This document shows, in pieces, positions 13,277 to 14,946 of a stretch of 14,946 nucleotides of DNA. This stretch comes from HGM13010 sp934527315 (GTDB lineage: Bacteria; Bacillota; Clostridia; Oscillospirales; Oscillospiraceae), in assembly GCA_934527315.1 (NCBI GenBank), contig CAKTAK010000042.1, positions 1 through 14,946 of the forward strand, in the 5' to 3' direction. The notes beneath the pieces were generated by a model that worked only from the letters and a program-made list of their open reading frames with translations, was not told where the DNA came from and ran no database searches. The position numbers were made by a program, and so were the translations under genes. The number at the start of each line of letters is the position of its first letter. The first letter of the stretch is position 1.

Positions 13277-13322
13277 ACGAGATATCAGAAACATCTTTTA
13301 TGAAAGAAAAAGGAGTAGAGAA

Positions 13323-14462
13323 ATGGAAAACAACACTGCTTTGAAAAGCTCCTGGGCGGCTGCCTTCACAGTTGCATCTGTGTGGTTCGGCACCCACGTC
13401 GGCGGCGGTTTCGCAACCGGCAACCAGGTCATCGGTTACTTTGCACAGTACGGCTGGACCGGATTCCTGTATCCGATTATCTCCATGGCCCTGCTGGCAT
13501 GGGTTATGTACACCGTAGCACGTTTCGCACGTCTGCGCGGTCTGACCAACTACAAAGATACCTTCTGCGAACTGTACCCCAACTCCAAAATGGAAATCCT
13601 GTTTGAGATTTTCTACGTTGTGATTATTCTGGCCGCTGTGGCCGCAGCAGTTTCCGGCGCTGCAAACCTGGTTGTGAAGTTCCTGGGTCTGCCTTATGTC
13701 GTTGCTTGCCTGCTGGTTATCGCAATTCTGGTGGTTCTGTCCATCTTCGGTATTAAACTGATTATCGCAGTTTCTACTTTCCTGTCCGCAGCAATTCTGG
13801 TGATCGTGGCTGTGATGTTTGTGGTCGGTATGGCAAACGCTCCCCAGGGTCTGGGCGAGGCTGTTGCTGCCACTCCCGCAAACGGCGGTCTGTACGCTCT
13901 GTTCCGCGGCATTCCTGTGTACGCCGGCTTCCAGTGCGTGTCCATTCCTTCCTTCATCGCTGCAGCTACCACTGTTTCCAACAACAAGGGCATCAAGAAG
14001 GCTGCTATTCTGGGCGGTCTGATGAACGGTCTGGCTCTGGCTGCATCCGCAATGATGCTGCTGACCTGGTACCCCTCCATCGTTGCAGGCGACTCCCTGA
14101 CCCTGCCCAACCTGTTCGTTTGCGAAACCATCGGCTGGCAGTGGCTGACCATTATCTACTCCCTGCTGCTGTTCTGCGCATTCGTGTCCACTTCCGTGAC
14201 TCTGGTCTTCTCCATGATCGACCGTTTCCAGGGCAAACTGCCTGAGTCCGTTCCCGCACCTGCTCGTAAGGTCATCGTTGGCGCTGTCGTGATTGCTCTG
14301 TGCTTTGCAGTTTCCCTGCTGGGTCTGTCCGTGATCATCTCCAAGGTGTACGGCTACTGCGGCTACTACGCAATTATCTTCATCATGCTGCCCGTTCTGA
14401 TCTTCGGCACCAAGAAGAACAAAGAGTGGCTGGCAGAGCACCCCAACTGCCTGGACGACTAA
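13323..14462 (+). CDS. YkvI-family (COG3949) membrane transporter
   Basis: 379 residues from the ATG at 13323, with AAGGAG 7 nt upstream; the frame reaches back to 13254 but has no ribosome binding site there. About ten hydrophobic segments are visible. The N-terminal block AAAFTVASVWFGTHVGGGFATGNQ, with a glycine-rich first helix, is characteristic of YkvI-like proteins of the APC superfamily, which resemble sodium-coupled amino-acid transporters. The substrate is not known for this family. Being divergent from a FadR-type regulator and close to two dehydrogenases, it is the likely importer of the compound the cluster handles. Arginines are nearly all CGT/CGC and the codon choice is strongly biased, suggesting abundant expression. 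A terminator follows directly. Confidence 0.87.
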   Translation: MENNTALKSSWAAAFTVASVWFGTHVGGGFATGNQVIGYFAQYGWTGFLYPIISMALLAWVMYTVARFARLRGLTNYKDTFCELYPNSKMEILFEIFYVVIILAAVAAAVSGAANLVVKFLGLPYVVACLLVIAILVVLSIFGIKLIIAVSTFLSAAILVIVAVMFVVGMANAPQGLGEAVAATPANGGLYALFRGIPVYAGFQCVSIPSFIAAATTVSNNKGIKKAAILGGLMNGLALAASAMMLLTWYPSIVAGDSLTLPNLFVCETIGWQWLTIIYSLLLFCAFVSTSVTLVFSMIDRFQGKLPESVPAPARKVIVGAVVIALCFAVSLLGLSVIISKVYGYCGYYAIIFIMLPVLIFGTKKNKEWLAEHPNCLDD

Positions 14463-14486
14463 GTTCCGGACAATTTTCCCGAATCA

Positions 14487-14524
14487 AAAGAGCGCGGCGT
14501 AAGCTGCGCTCTTTCTTTATTTTC
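14487..14524 (+). terminator. terminator of the transporter gene
   Basis: AAAGAGCGC (14487-14495) pairs with GCGCTCTTT (14506-14514), with further inner pairs, around a GTAA loop. A CTTTATTTT tail follows. Confidence 0.92.
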
Positions 14525-14550
14525 CCGGGCGGAATAATTTGAATGCAGCC

Positions 14551-14578
14551 TTTACAAACGGAAAATGTGTGCTATAAT
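14551..14578 (+). promoter_or_regulatory. extended -10 promoter in front of the tRNA-like array
   Basis: TTTACA (14551-14556), 16-bp spacer, TATAAT (14573-14578) preceded by TGC (extended -10). The start point is about 11 bp before the first tRNA-like element at 14597. Confidence 0.8.
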
Positions 14579-14596
14579 AATGTTCACAAGATATCC

Positions 14597-14690
14597 GGGG
14601 GCGTAGCTCAGCTGGGAGGAGAAGCGGTTCACTTATAGCCCCTCTTTTTCTCCGGTCTAACTCAGTCGCCCGCAAGCGGTTCCCATCTCA
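14597..14690 (+). pseudogene. degenerate tRNA-like element 1
   Basis: The first 21 bases (GGGGGCG, TA, GCTC, AGCTGGGA) are a perfect acceptor strand, linker, D-stem and D-loop of a tRNA-Ala-like gene. After that the D-stem partner reads GGAG instead of GAGC, and neither a stable anticodon stem nor a T-arm can be formed. An AAGCGGTTC word occurs twice (14622-14630 and near 14678). The end is approximate. It cannot be a working tRNA, but a good promoter sits directly in front, so it is probably transcribed. Confidence 0.6.
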
Positions 14691-14705
14691 CAAAATTTCA
14701 TATCC

Positions 14706-14780
14706 GGGCCCGTAGCTCAGCCTGGGAGAGCGTACGGTTCGCATCCCTATGGTCGCACATCGACCTGCGAGTTTCAGCCC
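14706..14780 (+). pseudogene. degenerate tRNA-Ala(CGC)-like element 2
   Basis: Over about 49 bases it matches the tRNA-Ala at 14876 with few differences, including the whole anticodon loop TTCGCAT. It has one inserted C in the D-loop and a C-C mismatch in the anticodon stem (TACGG/CCCTA). The GGGTTCGAATCCC T-arm is lost: the sequence reads GGTCG, CACAT, CGACC, a different small hairpin, and no matching acceptor 3' strand follows. ATATCCGGG precedes both this element and element 1, suggesting duplication. End approximate. Confidence 0.65.
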
Positions 14781-14782
14781 AT

Positions 14783-14810
14783 GATTTCGGAGAGAATTTC
14801 CTCCGGAATC
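14783..14810 (+). repeat. hairpin after tRNA-like element 2
   Basis: GATTTCGGAG (14783-14792) and CTCCGGAATC (14801-14810) form a 10-bp stem with one wobble. The following TTCTAAAATC is too poor in T for a confident terminator. Confidence 0.4.
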
Positions 14811-14836
14811 TTCTAAAATCGAAAAACTTGAAAATC

Positions 14837-14868
14837 CGCTTTTTGTTGCAAAAAACCCGCAAAAAGCG
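14837..14868. repeat. 9-bp inverted repeat upstream of tRNA-Ala
   Basis: CGCTTTTTG (14837-14845) and CAAAAAGCG (14860-14868) are perfect inverted repeats ending 7 bp before the tRNA. It may be part of the precursor transcript structure; no promoter for the tRNA is evident here. Confidence 0.45.
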
Positions 14869-14875
14869 ACGATAT

Positions 14876-14946
14876 GGGCCCATAGCTCAGCTGGGAGAGC
14901 GTTCGGTTCGCATCCGAGAGGTCGAGGGTTCGAATCCCTTTGGGTC
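14876..14946 (+). tRNA. tRNA-Ala, anticodon CGC (3' end cut by the window)
   Basis: 71 bases are seen. GGGCCCA pairs with TGGGTC plus the expected next base, with G3-T70 as the wobble pair that is the alanine identity element. The D-arm GCTC-AGCTGGGA-GAGC, the anticodon stem TTCGG/CCGAG with loop TTCGCAT (anticodon CGC) and the T-arm GAGGG-TTCGAAT-CCCTT are all intact. The last acceptor base, discriminator and any CCA lie beyond the window. It probably depends on the promoter at 14551 through the two degenerate elements. Confidence 0.92.

Larger units (their letters stand above)
12839..13322. other. 484-bp AT-rich divergent regulatory region
   Basis: No coding frame was found here. The region separates the GntR gene from the divergent transporter. 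It holds CACAAAAACCGG (12957-12968) and CACGAAAACCGG (13170-13181), a repeated word 213 bp apart. It also has two TTATCGA...ATACAC elements (12849-12869, 12913-12930) and a CGAACAT half-site near 12937 like the palindrome before the dehydrogenase operon. The length, far beyond a normal divergent promoter, suggests several regulator sites or an untranslated RNA. Confidence 0.6.

Noticed and set aside
13238..13322. Riboswitch in the transporter leader
   Set aside because: Only one short stem is visible and no known aptamer consensus was recognised.
13218..14441. Minus-strand 407-codon frame
   Set aside because: Antisense to the YkvI transporter; Gln/His/Cys/Asn-rich composition is an artefact of the biased codons of the real gene.
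14706..14780. Counting tRNA-like element 2 as a second functional tRNA-Ala
   Set aside because: The T-arm and the 3' acceptor strand are missing and the anticodon stem has a C-C mismatch.

Overview
The window looks like a chromosomal segment of a low-to-mid GC Gram-positive anaerobe, most likely a gut Clostridia (Oscillospiraceae-like). The evidence is the strong AGGAGG-type ribosome binding sites, TTGACA/TATAAT promoters, short hairpins with T-tracts as terminators, an S-layer-homology protein, the ACT/UPF0210 gene pair, and a PF13303-type PTS IIC. No phage, IS or CRISPR sequence was seen.

Positions 1-8150 hold ordinary but varied genes. On the minus strand are a PTS IIC cut by the window start, preceded by a consensus promoter with a 34-bp palindrome over its start site, and a YwaF-like membrane protein. 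A voltage-sensor K+ channel lies on the plus strand. It is convergent with a secreted 5'-nucleotidase and separated from it by a bidirectional terminator. An SLH/Ig-like secreted protein and the ACT-domain/UPF0210 pair then diverge from each other. Positions 8200-9000 carry a tRNA-Leu(GAG) unit and two small membrane-protein genes, one of only 48 codons.

Positions 9128-14462 form the most interesting block. It holds a SnoaL/NTF2-fold protein that resembles the bile-acid 7-alpha-dehydratase BaiE and keeps its Tyr/His/Asp/Arg active-site set, two tandem ketopantoate-reductase-like dehydrogenases, a FadR/FCD-type GntR regulator, and a divergent YkvI-family transporter. Between the regulator and the transporter lies a 484-bp AT-rich intergenic region. 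The genes have separate promoters, but order and orientation suggest one regulated uptake and dehydrogenation/dehydration module for an unknown hydroxy- or keto-acid-type substrate. The SnoaL protein, the downstream dehydrogenase and the transporter use CGT/CGC-biased arginine codons, as highly expressed genes do. No other bai genes are present, so bile acid is not established as the substrate.

The right end (14551-14946) has a good extended -10 promoter followed by two degenerate tRNA-like 5' halves and then an apparently intact tRNA-Ala(CGC) cut by the window edge.
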